This document shows, piece by piece, positions 1-5,389 of a stretch of 7,359 nt of DNA. The DNA comes from Chloroflexota bacterium. GTDB taxonomy: Bacteria > Chloroflexota > UBA4733. The translations under genes were made by a program, and so were the position numbers. The notes below the pieces were generated by a model that saw only the letters and a list, made by a program, of their open reading frames with translations, was not told the origin of the DNA and did not search any database. The stretch's first letter is position 1; each line of letters begins with the position of its first letter. The DNA is taken from NCBI GenBank assembly GCA_025449435.1, contig JANWJO010000191.1, positions 1-7,359 on the forward strand. The letters are read 5' to 3'.

Positions 1-171
1 CGACGCTCCCAGCGCCACATACACTAGTCGCTTGGCCGGGGCATTGGATACCGGAGGAACAGTGCTGCGAGCACACGCGGTGGCAACACTCATGGTGATT
101 GCCATCGCAGCCAGAACAGCCAGAAACCTCAAACGTTGTGTGCTCCACACTGCGCGCTGCGCACTCTCCAT
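1..171 (-). CDS. Lipoprotein SGNH/GDSL-type hydrolase, N-terminal fragment (runs off left edge)
   Basis: I translated this minus-strand frame by hand: 57 codons from ATG at 171 to base 1 with no stop. Residues 1-14 are polar and basic, about 15-32 form a hydrophobic secretion segment (LRFLAVLAAMAITMSVATA), and C33 follows A-T-A, an acceptable though not ideal lipobox. After a short Ser/Pro/Ala linker comes RLVYVALGAS (48-57), which matches block I of SGNH/GDSL hydrolases (usually ALGDS or ALGAS), so S57 would be the nucleophile. The Gly/Asn/His blocks lie outside the window. Known of the family: extracytoplasmic esterases or lipases; substrate cannot be told. No other in-frame start exists before the upstream stop. 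An AGGAGA sits about 16 nt before the ATG, too far to be a good ribosome site. The gene diverges from the kinase at 263. A lipoprotein with a different downstream domain is possible. Confidence 0.66.
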   Translation of the reverse strand, partial: MESAQRAVWSTQRLRFLAVLAAMAITMSVATACARSTVPPVSNAPAKRLVYVALGAS

Positions 172-262
172 ACGACAGTGTACGTTTCTCCTGTGCCCAT
201 GCCCGCCGCAAGCTGGCCGCGTGTTAAACCGTGTATCATCTGGCGCTCAGAATGGGAGGGAC
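172..262. promoter_or_regulatory. Divergent intergenic region between hydrolase and kinase genes
   Basis: These 91 bases separate two divergently transcribed genes and must hold both promoters, but neither is clear. On the minus strand TACACT (182-177) is a good -10 hexamer placed 5 nt before the ATG, which would give an almost leaderless transcript, but no convincing -35 lies upstream of it. On the plus strand TATCAT (234-239) resembles a -10 and also lacks a good -35. GGGAGGG (254-260) is the kinase ribosome site. No operator-like palindrome was noticed. Confidence 0.3.
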
Positions 263-979
263 ATGGAAACAGACAACACAGTTCAGCCCCACGCACGCGC
301 CAGCGCGGCGCTCTGCATCGGCATCGCTGGCGGTTCCGGTGCGGGCAAGTCCACCTTTAGCGGCCTCCTCGCAGCGGAACTCAACGACGTGGGGACGGCA
401 GTCCTCCACCAAGACCGCTACTTCCGCGACTTTAAGGAGGTGCCAGAGGCCGAGCGCGAGGCGAAGCGCACCGTGAATAGTCCCGCAGGCATGGTCTGGG
501 ATGGGTTTATCGCCAACTTCCACGCCTTGCGGCACGGCCAGGCGGTATCGGAGCCCGTGGCGGGTACGCGCGCTAGTAGCCGGATGGCCGCGGCCGGCAT
601 CGTACAACCGGCCCCAGTGATCATCGTGGAGGGGCTGTTCGCGCTGTGGCACGACGAACTCAGAGCGAGCCTTGACCTCGGCGTCTTTTTAGAGGCGCCC
701 GACGATGAGCGCGTAATACGGCGTCTGCTGCGCGACGTCAAGGAACGAGGTACTGACCTAGAGCGTGCCGCCGCATGGTACCGGCGTGACGTCCTCCCCA
801 ATTACTCGGTGTACACGGGCGCGTCTAAGCGCTATGCTCATCTTGTTGTGCCCTGGGTAGCCGGTAATCCATTGGCAGTGACGCTGGTGGCCGACTGGGT
901 ACGGGCCGAGCTGGCCCGGCGCACCGCACGCACACTGCAACTGGCGCTCGAACAGGTAGCGAATGGGGAAGTGCGTTGA
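263..979 (+). CDS. Uridine kinase-like P-loop kinase (UK/PRK/NRK family)
   Basis: A 238-residue cytoplasmic protein expected to phosphorylate a hydroxyl group of a small molecule with ATP. The Walker A loop GGSGAGKS is at 23-30. HQDRYF (49-54) occupies the place of the substrate-binding D-x-Y-[YF] motif of uridine and nicotinamide riboside kinases. VIIVEG (119-124) is the second conserved strand. RRLLRDVKERG (153-163) is the arginine-rich lid typical of uridine kinases, and SKRYAHLVVP (188-197) matches the family's SKRYAD motif. Udk proteins are about 205-215 residues, so this is slightly longer at both ends. ATG 263 is preferred because it follows GGAGG (255-259) and places the P-loop near the N-terminus; the open frame extends upstream to 32 but that part overlaps the opposite-strand gene and looks non-coding. 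The stop overlaps the next gene by 4 bp. Real substrate (nucleoside, riboside or sugar) is not determined, so no symbol is given. Confidence 0.85.
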   Translation: METDNTVQPHARASAALCIGIAGGSGAGKSTFSGLLAAELNDVGTAVLHQDRYFRDFKEVPEAEREAKRTVNSPAGMVWDGFIANFHALRHGQAVSEPVAGTRASSRMAAAGIVQPAPVIIVEGLFALWHDELRASLDLGVFLEAPDDERVIRRLLRDVKERGTDLERAAAWYRRDVLPNYSVYTGASKRYAHLVVPWVAGNPLAVTLVADWVRAELARRTARTLQLALEQVANGEVR

Positions 980-2034
980 AAGCGGCGGTGTTTTACGGCG
1001 GACACGATATCCGCGTCGAGACACTCCCTGACCCCGAACCCGGGGCGGGTGAGGTGCTGGTGCGTGTCGCCTCGGCCGGCATCTGTGGCAGCGACCTGCA
1101 CGGCTACCGCGTCACGCCGCGTCCGGGCATCGAACAGCAGCTCAAGCCGTTCGAGAATGGGCACGAGCTGGCTGGAGAGGTCGTCGCGATTGGTCCAGGT
1201 GTCACCGCCCTGGCGGTGGGCCAACGCGTCGGCATCGAGCCGGAACACCTGGTGGGCTGCGGCGTCTGCGAGTATTGCCGGCGCGGTGATCAGCAGATCT
1301 GTCCGGCGCGTGGTTTCGGTCACCGCAGCCACGGCTTCTCTCAGCTCGATGTGTGCCGGGCGACCCACGTACACGCGCTGCCCGACGCCGTGTCGCTGGA
1401 TAGCGCCGCCATCCTGGATTGCTACGCCTGTGCCATCCACGCCATCCATCGCGTGCCGGTGCCGCCATTTGCCTGCGCGGTGATCCTGGGCACCGGCGCC
1501 ATCGGCATGACGCTCGGGCAAGTGCTGCGCGCCACTGGCGTGCGCAAAGTCATCATGGTCGGCCGCCGCATGGAGCCACTGCAGCGGGCCATCGCCGCTG
1601 GCGCAGCCGATGTCGTGGTGTCGCAGACCGAGCCGGATGCCACCGGGCGAGTGATCGAGGAAGCCGGCAGCGACGGCGCGGACGCGGTGTTTGAAACCAT
1701 CGGCGGCACCGCGCCCACCATGCAACAGGGCATCACCATGGCCAGGCGCGGTGGCACCGTGTGCATCATCGGACTGTACACCGCCGACCAGCAAATCGAC
1801 GCACGGGTAGGGCTGCGCAAGGAACTCACCATCACCTGGGCCAACAGCTACGGCCTGTGGCACGGGAGATCGGAGTACGACATCGCTCTGGAAATGCTGC
1901 CTTCGCAGAAACTACGGGCTGAGACCATCATCACGCACCGGTTTGCGTTGGATCAGATCGGCGTGGCGTTCGCCGCCGCCGAGGATAAAGCCAACTCTGG
2001 AGCGACCAAAGTGCTGGTGCTGCCCAACAGCTAA
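976..2034 (+). CDS. Zinc-dependent medium-chain alcohol dehydrogenase
   Basis: A 352-residue MDR-family dehydrogenase, full family length, oxidising an alcohol or polyol (or reducing the carbonyl) with a nicotinamide cofactor. Catalytic-zinc residues are C37 (ICGSD), H63 and E64 (NGHELAG). The structural-zinc lobe is complete: C95, C98, C101, C109. The Rossmann motif GTGAIG is at 172-177. The strand after it ends VGRR (195-198) where NAD-dependent members usually have an acidic residue, which suggests NADP(H). The usual E-P at the third zinc position is D148-C149. TTG 976 is the start: it gives the standard MKAAVFYGG N-terminus, follows GGGGAAG at 965-971, and overlaps the kinase stop (TTGA), so translation is probably coupled. 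Resembles sorbitol/threonine/butanediol dehydrogenase relatives; exact substrate not readable. Convergent with arsR, 12 bp between stops. Confidence 0.9.
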   Translation: MKAAVFYGGHDIRVETLPDPEPGAGEVLVRVASAGICGSDLHGYRVTPRPGIEQQLKPFENGHELAGEVVAIGPGVTALAVGQRVGIEPEHLVGCGVCEYCRRGDQQICPARGFGHRSHGFSQLDVCRATHVHALPDAVSLDSAAILDCYACAIHAIHRVPVPPFACAVILGTGAIGMTLGQVLRATGVRKVIMVGRRMEPLQRAIAAGAADVVVSQTEPDATGRVIEEAGSDGADAVFETIGGTAPTMQQGITMARRGGTVCIIGLYTADQQIDARVGLRKELTITWANSYGLWHGRSEYDIALEMLPSQKLRAETIITHRFALDQIGVAFAAAEDKANSGATKVLVLPNS

Positions 2035-2051
2035 GCCGTCAACGCCTTAGC
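2030..2051. terminator. Small inverted repeat over both convergent stop codons
   Basis: GCTAAG (2030-2035) and CTTAGC (2046-2051) form a perfect 6-bp stem with a 10-nt loop, and contain the TAA of the dehydrogenase and the TAA of arsR on the other strand. It is the only candidate bidirectional terminator between the convergent genes. The stem is short, not GC-rich and lacks a T tract, so it may be a weak terminator or chance. Confidence 0.25.
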
Positions 2052-2403
2052 GGATAATCGCCAATGCGGCGCGCGCCGCCTCCGACAAATCCGGGCGTAC
2101 CTCGTAGTACGCCCAGGTACCACGCTTCGTGCTGGTGACCAGCCCGGCTTCGCGCAGTTTGGCCAGGTGGTGACTCACCGTCGGCTGGCTCACGCTCAAC
2201 GCATCTGTGAGGTCGCACACGCACACAGGCTCGTTAGTGGCCTGCAGGATGTGCACAATCTGCACCCGAGCTGGGTCGGCCAGGGCCTTGAACAGCTCGC
2301 TGAGCGTGTCATAGTCGCGAGCGGGGAGCGAAGTGAGCGCAGGCGCGCAACACACCACTTCGGTGAGCACAGGGAGCGTGTTCGTTGGCGTGGATTGCAT
2401 CAT
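2047..2403 (-). CDS. arsR: ArsR-family As(III)-responsive repressor
   Basis: A 118-residue winged-helix repressor of the ArsR/SmtB family that leaves DNA on binding As(III)/Sb(III). KALADPARVQIVHIL (39-53) is the family's opening signature; SVSQPTVSHHLAKLREAGLV (70-89) is the recognition helix region; the wing runs through KRGTWAYYEV. Cysteines C18-C19 near the N-terminus and C61-x-C63 (VCVCDL) in the helix before the recognition helix are candidate metalloid ligands. The arrangement matches both the classic CVCDL site and the N-terminal Cys pair of Corynebacterium-type ArsR. ATG 2403 is chosen over GTG 2421 because a -10-like TACACT lies at 2415-2410, six bases upstream, which would make GTG 2421 lie outside the transcript; a second ATG follows at 2400. 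Divergent from arsM, sharing a promoter region with two operators; almost certainly autoregulated. Confidence 0.92.
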   Translation of the reverse strand: MMQSTPTNTLPVLTEVVCCAPALTSLPARDYDTLSELFKALADPARVQIVHILQATNEPVCVCDLTDALSVSQPTVSHHLAKLREAGLVTSTKRGTWAYYEVRPDLSEAARAALAIIR

Positions 2404-2409
2404 GTACCA

Positions 2410-2439
2410 AGTGTAGCACACTGCATTGACGGCTGTCGA
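2410..2439 (-). promoter_or_regulatory. Candidate arsR promoter (leaderless)
   Basis: Reading the minus strand, TCGACA (2439-2434) is one base off TTGACA. After an 18-nt spacer comes TACACT (2415-2410). Transcription would begin about six bases later, at the A of ATG 2403, with no room for a ribosome site, and none is visible. The -35 lies inside operator 1. Confidence 0.45.
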
Positions 2440-2440
2440 T
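2425..2440. promoter_or_regulatory. ArsR operator copy 1
   Basis: ATTGAC-GGCT-GTCGAT: two 6-base half-sites that are inverted repeats with one mismatch. It covers the -35 elements of both divergent promoters, so a bound repressor would block both. The sequence resembles AT-rich, TCGA-containing ArsR/SmtB operators; assignment to this ArsR is by position and symmetry. Confidence 0.65.
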
Positions 2441-2454
2441 ATATGCAGTAGACT
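2426..2454 (+). promoter_or_regulatory. arsM promoter
   Basis: TTGACG (2426-2431), a 17-nt spacer and TAGACT (2449-2454) form a good vegetative-type promoter pointing at arsM. The predicted start is near 2461, giving a leader of about 63 nt. The -35 lies within operator 1, and operator 2 begins just after the start site. Confidence 0.6.
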
Positions 2455-2462
2455 GCCAATAC

Positions 2463-2478
2463 ATCGACAACCGTCGAT
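2463..2478. promoter_or_regulatory. ArsR operator copy 2
   Basis: ATCGAC-AACC-GTCGAT: a perfect 6-base inverted repeat around 4 bases, the same half-sites as operator 1, centred 38 bp from it. The two copies with flanks also form a larger imperfect inverted repeat (2424-2442 against 2461-2479, 16 of 19 matching). It lies at about +3 to +18 of the predicted arsM transcript, where it would block promoter escape when bound. Confidence 0.65.
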
Positions 2479-2484
2479 GCAAGC

Positions 2485-2503
2485 ACGCGGCAGCGAGCCG
2501 CGT
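2485..2503 (+). other. GC-rich hairpin in arsM leader
   Basis: ACGCGGC (2485-2491) pairs perfectly with GCCGCGT (2497-2503) around the loop AGCGA. The 7-bp stem ends 9 bases before the arsM Shine-Dalgarno. There is no T tract, so it is not an intrinsic terminator by itself. It could stabilise or space the leader; function unknown. Confidence 0.4.
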
Positions 2504-2512
2504 ACACCCTGT

Positions 2513-2517
2513 GGAGG
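2513..2517 (+). promoter_or_regulatory. Ribosome binding site fixing the arsM TTG start
   Basis: GGAGG ends six bases before TTG 2524, the ideal distance. This selects TTG as the arsM start. Confidence 0.75.
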
Positions 2518-2523
2518 AACCCG

Positions 2524-3396
2524 TTGACAACTGAACGAGGTGCCATTCGTGAAGCCGTCCGCCAGCGCTACGCTGCGGCTGCCTTACGCGTCGTACAGCC
2601 GGACCCGGCCAGCGTCGCCGGTTGCTGTGGTGGGGGCGGTTGCTGTGGCGGGGCCAGCAGTGATTGTGGTACCAGCGACGCGATTTCGAGCAACCTGTAC
2701 GCGGACTCGGAACTCGCCACTATTCCCCAACTGGCCGGCGCCGCATCGCTCGGCTGCGGAAACCCCACGGCGCTCATCGAGTTGAAGGAGGGTGAGACCG
2801 TTCTCGACCTTGGCTCCGGTGGTGGCATCGACGTGCTGCTGTCGGCAAGGCGGGTGGGGCCCACAGGCAAGGCTTACGGCCTGGATATGACCGATGAGAT
2901 GCTCGCCCTGGCGCGCGCCAACGCGGCTGAGGCTGGTGCCACCAACGTGGAGTTTTTGCAGGGCCACATCGAACAAATCCCGCTGCCAGCTTCCAGCGTC
3001 GATGTGGTGATTTCCAACTGCGTCATCAACCTGTCCACTGACAAGGGGCAGGTGTTGCGCGAGGCGTTCCGGGTGCTCAAGCCCGGTGGACGTTTCGCCG
3101 TGTCGGACGTTGTCGTCGATGGCTCGGTACCCGACGAACTGCGCAAGAGCATGGAGCTCTGGGTGGGGTGCGTGGCTGGCGCCTTGGAGCGCCAGCAATA
3201 CAAACGGCTCCTGGGCGCAGCGGGCTTTGAGGGCGTGAGCCTGGAGCCAACACGGTACTACGACGTTGCAGAAATGGAAGACGCCAACTCCAGCTCGTGG
3301 CTCGCCAGCCAGTCCATCTCCGAGCAGGAGCGGCTGCGCCACGCGTTGTATAGCGCCTTCGTGCGCGCGACCAAGCCAGCCGCCGCAGCTCGCTAG
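2524..3396 (+). CDS. arsM: Arsenite S-adenosylmethionine methyltransferase
   Basis: A 290-residue cytoplasmic enzyme that methylates As(III) with S-adenosylmethionine. The SAM-binding loop DLGSGGGID is at 95-103, followed by the acidic D121 (YGLDMT) at the end of the second strand. The family's three diagnostic As(III)-binding cysteines are present: C78 (SLGCGNP), C166 (SNCVINLS) and C216 (WVGCVAGAL), matching C72, C174 and C224 of the algal enzyme CmArsM. The N-terminal region has an unusual Cys/Gly cluster, C34-C35, C40-C41 and C48, one of which may replace the accessory N-terminal cysteine. The TTG start follows GGAGG with 6-nt spacing. Length is shorter than the ~370-400 residue eukaryotic-type enzymes and usual for bacterial ones. 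Divergent from arsR and predicted to be repressed by it through two operators. No ars transport gene accompanies it. Confidence 0.95.
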   Translation: MTTERGAIREAVRQRYAAAALRVVQPDPASVAGCCGGGGCCGGASSDCGTSDAISSNLYADSELATIPQLAGAASLGCGNPTALIELKEGETVLDLGSGGGIDVLLSARRVGPTGKAYGLDMTDEMLALARANAAEAGATNVEFLQGHIEQIPLPASSVDVVISNCVINLSTDKGQVLREAFRVLKPGGRFAVSDVVVDGSVPDELRKSMELWVGCVAGALERQQYKRLLGAAGFEGVSLEPTRYYDVAEMEDANSSSWLASQSISEQERLRHALYSAFVRATKPAAAAR

Positions 3397-3418
3397 TCCT
3401 CGACCCTCCTTCTCCCGG

Positions 3419-3449
3419 CCGCCGGTGCGACGTACAATCGCGCCGGCGG
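3419..3449. terminator. Strong hairpin after arsM, with a -10-like loop
   Basis: CCGCCGGTGCG (3419-3429) and CGCGCCGGCGG (3439-3449) form an 11-bp stem with one G-T pair and a 9-nt loop, 23 bases after the arsM stop. There is no clear T run after it, so it is a weak-class or factor-assisted terminator candidate. The loop contains TACAAT (3433-3438), which resembles a -10 hexamer for the next gene, though the matching -35 (TTCTCC, 3410 region) is poor. Confidence 0.4.
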
Positions 3450-3492
3450 TGCTCTTCGTGCTGCCGTCGAGCGGCTACAGTAGGAGAGTGGG

Positions 3493-4455
3493 ATGCCCCA
3501 ACACGTCGCGGTCATCGGCTATGGCACCACCGCGCACAGCCACGCGCGCTATTTCCAGCAGCACGGGTTCGTGCTGGATACCACCATTGGTCGCTTGCCG
3601 GACCAGACGGCAGCTTTTGCGCACGAGCTGGGTTTTCAGCACCACAGCACCGACCTGGCTGAGGCGCTGGCACGCCCCCAACTCGACCTCGTCGTCATTT
3701 GCTCGCCCAGCGCCGCCCACGAGCAGCAAACGGAAGCCGCACTGCTGGCCGGCAAGCATGTGCTGGTGGAGATCCCGCTGGCCATGTCTTTTGCGGGCGC
3801 GCAACGGCTCGTTACGCTTGCCCACCAGCGCAGCTTGACCTTAATGGTGGCGCATACCCACCGCTATCAGCCCGGCATGCTGGCGACCAAGCACCTGATC
3901 GCCAGTGGCCAGCTCACGGTCCATCACATCGTGTCGCGCTACGTCTTTTTGAGGCGAGAAAACGTGGACTGGACCGGCCGGAAGCGCTCCTGGACCGATA
4001 ACCTGCTGTGGCACCACGCCTGCCACGCTACCGACATGTGCCTGTGGTTGCTCGGCGAAACGCAACCCGGCGGCGTCGAAGTCACCGCGCAGGTAGCCCG
4101 GCCCGACGCGCACATGGGTATCCCCATGGACCTTGGCATCCTCCTGCGCACTCGTTCGGACGCGCTGGCATCGGTGAACATGTCCTACAACTCCCACCTG
4201 AGCTTGTACGACTACCTGATCATCGGGCACGAGGGCTCGGTGTTGCTGAGCAACGGCAAAGTCGTAGAAGCCAAAGGATCCTGCGCGAACTTGCAGGTAC
4301 CAGTTGATGCTCCAGTAGCTCACGCCCTACAGAACGCCGAGTTTGTGGCCGCGGTCGCCGAGCGCCGTCCCGCGGCTATCAGTGGCGATTCGGTGCTTCC
4401 GGCTATGTGGGCGCTGCAACAGGTACAGGAAGCGTGGGATCGCTGGCAGCGCTAG
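3493..4455 (+). CDS. Gfo/Idh/MocA oxidoreductase, LigC-like
   Basis: A 320-residue NAD(P)-dependent dehydrogenase of the Gfo/Idh/MocA family. The N-terminal Rossmann motif GYGTTA is at 9-14; TIGRLP (31-36) follows the second strand. At the usual E-K-P catalytic motif it has E93-I94-P95. From memory, EIP, the arginine pair RREN (154-157) and SWTDNLLWHHACHATD (166-181) are shared with LigC, the 4-carboxy-2-hydroxymuconate-6-semialdehyde dehydrogenase of the protocatechuate 4,5-cleavage pathway, so this belongs near that subgroup rather than with typical sugar dehydrogenases. No lig ring-cleavage genes are in view, so the substrate may differ. ATG 3493 follows AGGAG (3482-3486) by 6 nt. It is 97 bp after arsM, with a hairpin between them, and 91 bp before the creatininase-like gene. 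Confidence 0.85.
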   Translation: MPQHVAVIGYGTTAHSHARYFQQHGFVLDTTIGRLPDQTAAFAHELGFQHHSTDLAEALARPQLDLVVICSPSAAHEQQTEAALLAGKHVLVEIPLAMSFAGAQRLVTLAHQRSLTLMVAHTHRYQPGMLATKHLIASGQLTVHHIVSRYVFLRRENVDWTGRKRSWTDNLLWHHACHATDMCLWLLGETQPGGVEVTAQVARPDAHMGIPMDLGILLRTRSDALASVNMSYNSHLSLYDYLIIGHEGSVLLSNGKVVEAKGSCANLQVPVDAPVAHALQNAEFVAAVAERRPAAISGDSVLPAMWALQQVQEAWDRWQR

Positions 4456-4468
4456 CCCCTCCTTACCC

Positions 4469-4496
4469 TTGCGCGGTGCGTCAGCGTCGCTAGCAT
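4469..4496 (+). promoter_or_regulatory. Possible promoter before the creatininase-like gene
   Basis: TTGCGC (4469-4474), 16 nt, then TAGCAT (4491-4496): a plausible vegetative promoter in the 91-bp gap. It would give a leader of about 45 nt. If real, the hydrolase and aminotransferase can be expressed separately from the upstream dehydrogenase. Confidence 0.35.
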
Positions 4497-4533
4497 AGTG
4501 CTCAACGCGTGGCACCCTTGGAGCTATGGAATG

Positions 4534-4540
4534 AGAGGAG
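4534..4540 (+). promoter_or_regulatory. Ribosome binding site fixing a TTG start
   Basis: GAGAGGAG-type site (AGAGGAG ending at 4540) six bases before TTG 4547. The only nearby ATG, at 4526, leads straight into a stop, so TTG is the start. Confidence 0.65.
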
Positions 4541-4546
4541 TTCGAG

Positions 4547-5389
4547 TTGGCTCGCTACCGGTATGAGGAGATGAGCTGGACCGAGGTGCGCGAGCTGGTG
4601 CCGCACGACCCGGTGGCAGTGCTGCCGATCGGCACCACCGAACAGCACGGCCCCCACCTGCCGCTGATGACAGACTACTTGACCGCAAGCCAGATCGCCG
4701 ATCAGGCGGTCGCGCAACTGGCTTCAGCAGCTGGCGCCAACCCGGTGCCAGCGGTGGTGCTCCATCCGGTGCCCTACTCCTTCAACGAACACCATATGGA
4801 TTACCCGGGCACCGTGGCCATCGATCCGCACGTGGTGATCGACTATGTGAGTGCCATCGGGCTCAGCCTGGCCCACCACGGCTTCCGGCATATCATCCTG
4901 TTCAATGGACATGGCAGCAATGCCTCGTTCATCGATATTGCGGCGCGCAACATCACCAATCGCTCGCCAGCCATCGCCTGCGCGTTTAGCTGGTGGTCAC
5001 TGCTGCACAAGGAAGACCTTGTCTGGCGGGAGTCTCCCTATCCGGGCGGCATGTCGCACGCCTGCGAGGCGGAGACTTCGCTCATCCTCCATTTGCGCCC
5101 CGACCTGGTCGCCATGGACCGCGCCAGGAAGAACATGGACGCAGTGCAACGCTCCGAACACATCTATTGGGACCTGGAGCGCGGTGGCCCGGTGTACTTC
5201 CAGGAGTTCTTCAGCCGCAACAGCAGTACAGGCGTCCAGGGCGACCCCACGCTGGCCAGCTCGGACAAAGGGGCTAAGCTGAACACGGCGGCGGTGGGGC
5301 ACCTGGCAAACTTCATACAGGAGTTTCGCGCCCGTGACATCCGCGCCCGGCGCGACTTTCACGCACCAGTAGGAAACCTGGAGGCCTAA
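4547..5389 (+). CDS. Creatininase-family amidohydrolase
   Basis: A 280-residue metal-dependent hydrolase of the creatinine amidohydrolase family, which also includes ArfB-type formamide hydrolases and MftE-type peptidases. PIGTTEQHGPHLPLMTDY (27-44) carries the metal ligands E32, H34 and D43. NGHGSN (120-125) supplies H122. HACEAETS (171-178) supplies the conserved glutamate (E176 by alignment with the family's H-x-G-x-x-E-T-S). GDPTLASSDKGAKL near the C-terminus is the usual family ending. It lacks the NGHxEN form of true creatininase, so a different C-N bond substrate is likely. Start TTG 4547 follows AGGAG at 6 nt. The TAA stop shares its last A with the ATG of the aminotransferase, so the two are co-translated. 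Inference: it hydrolyses an amide or lactam whose amine product feeds the aminotransferase. Confidence 0.88.
   Translation: MARYRYEEMSWTEVRELVPHDPVAVLPIGTTEQHGPHLPLMTDYLTASQIADQAVAQLASAAGANPVPAVVLHPVPYSFNEHHMDYPGTVAIDPHVVIDYVSAIGLSLAHHGFRHIILFNGHGSNASFIDIAARNITNRSPAIACAFSWWSLLHKEDLVWRESPYPGGMSHACEAETSLILHLRPDLVAMDRARKNMDAVQRSEHIYWDLERGGPVYFQEFFSRNSSTGVQGDPTLASSDKGAKLNTAAVGHLANFIQEFRARDIRARRDFHAPVGNLEA

Noticed and set aside
32..262. Upstream extension of the kinase frame from TTG at 32
   Set aside because: No homology to kinases, no ribosome site, and it overlaps a better-supported opposite-strand lipoprotein gene; GGAGG before ATG 263 marks the real start.
838..1863. Long minus-strand open frame (341 codons) opposite the dehydrogenase
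   Set aside because: Antisense shadow of a clearly conserved MDR gene; low-complexity His/Asp/Gly-rich translation with no recognisable domain, as expected in high-GC DNA.
2404..2421. GTG at 2421 as arsR start
   Set aside because: Adds six residues without homology and would lie upstream of the predicted transcription start; ATG 2403 fits the TACACT position.
2584..3342. Minus-strand open frame (252 codons) opposite arsM
   Set aside because: Shadow of arsM; no family motifs, and it would overlap the whole methyltransferase gene.
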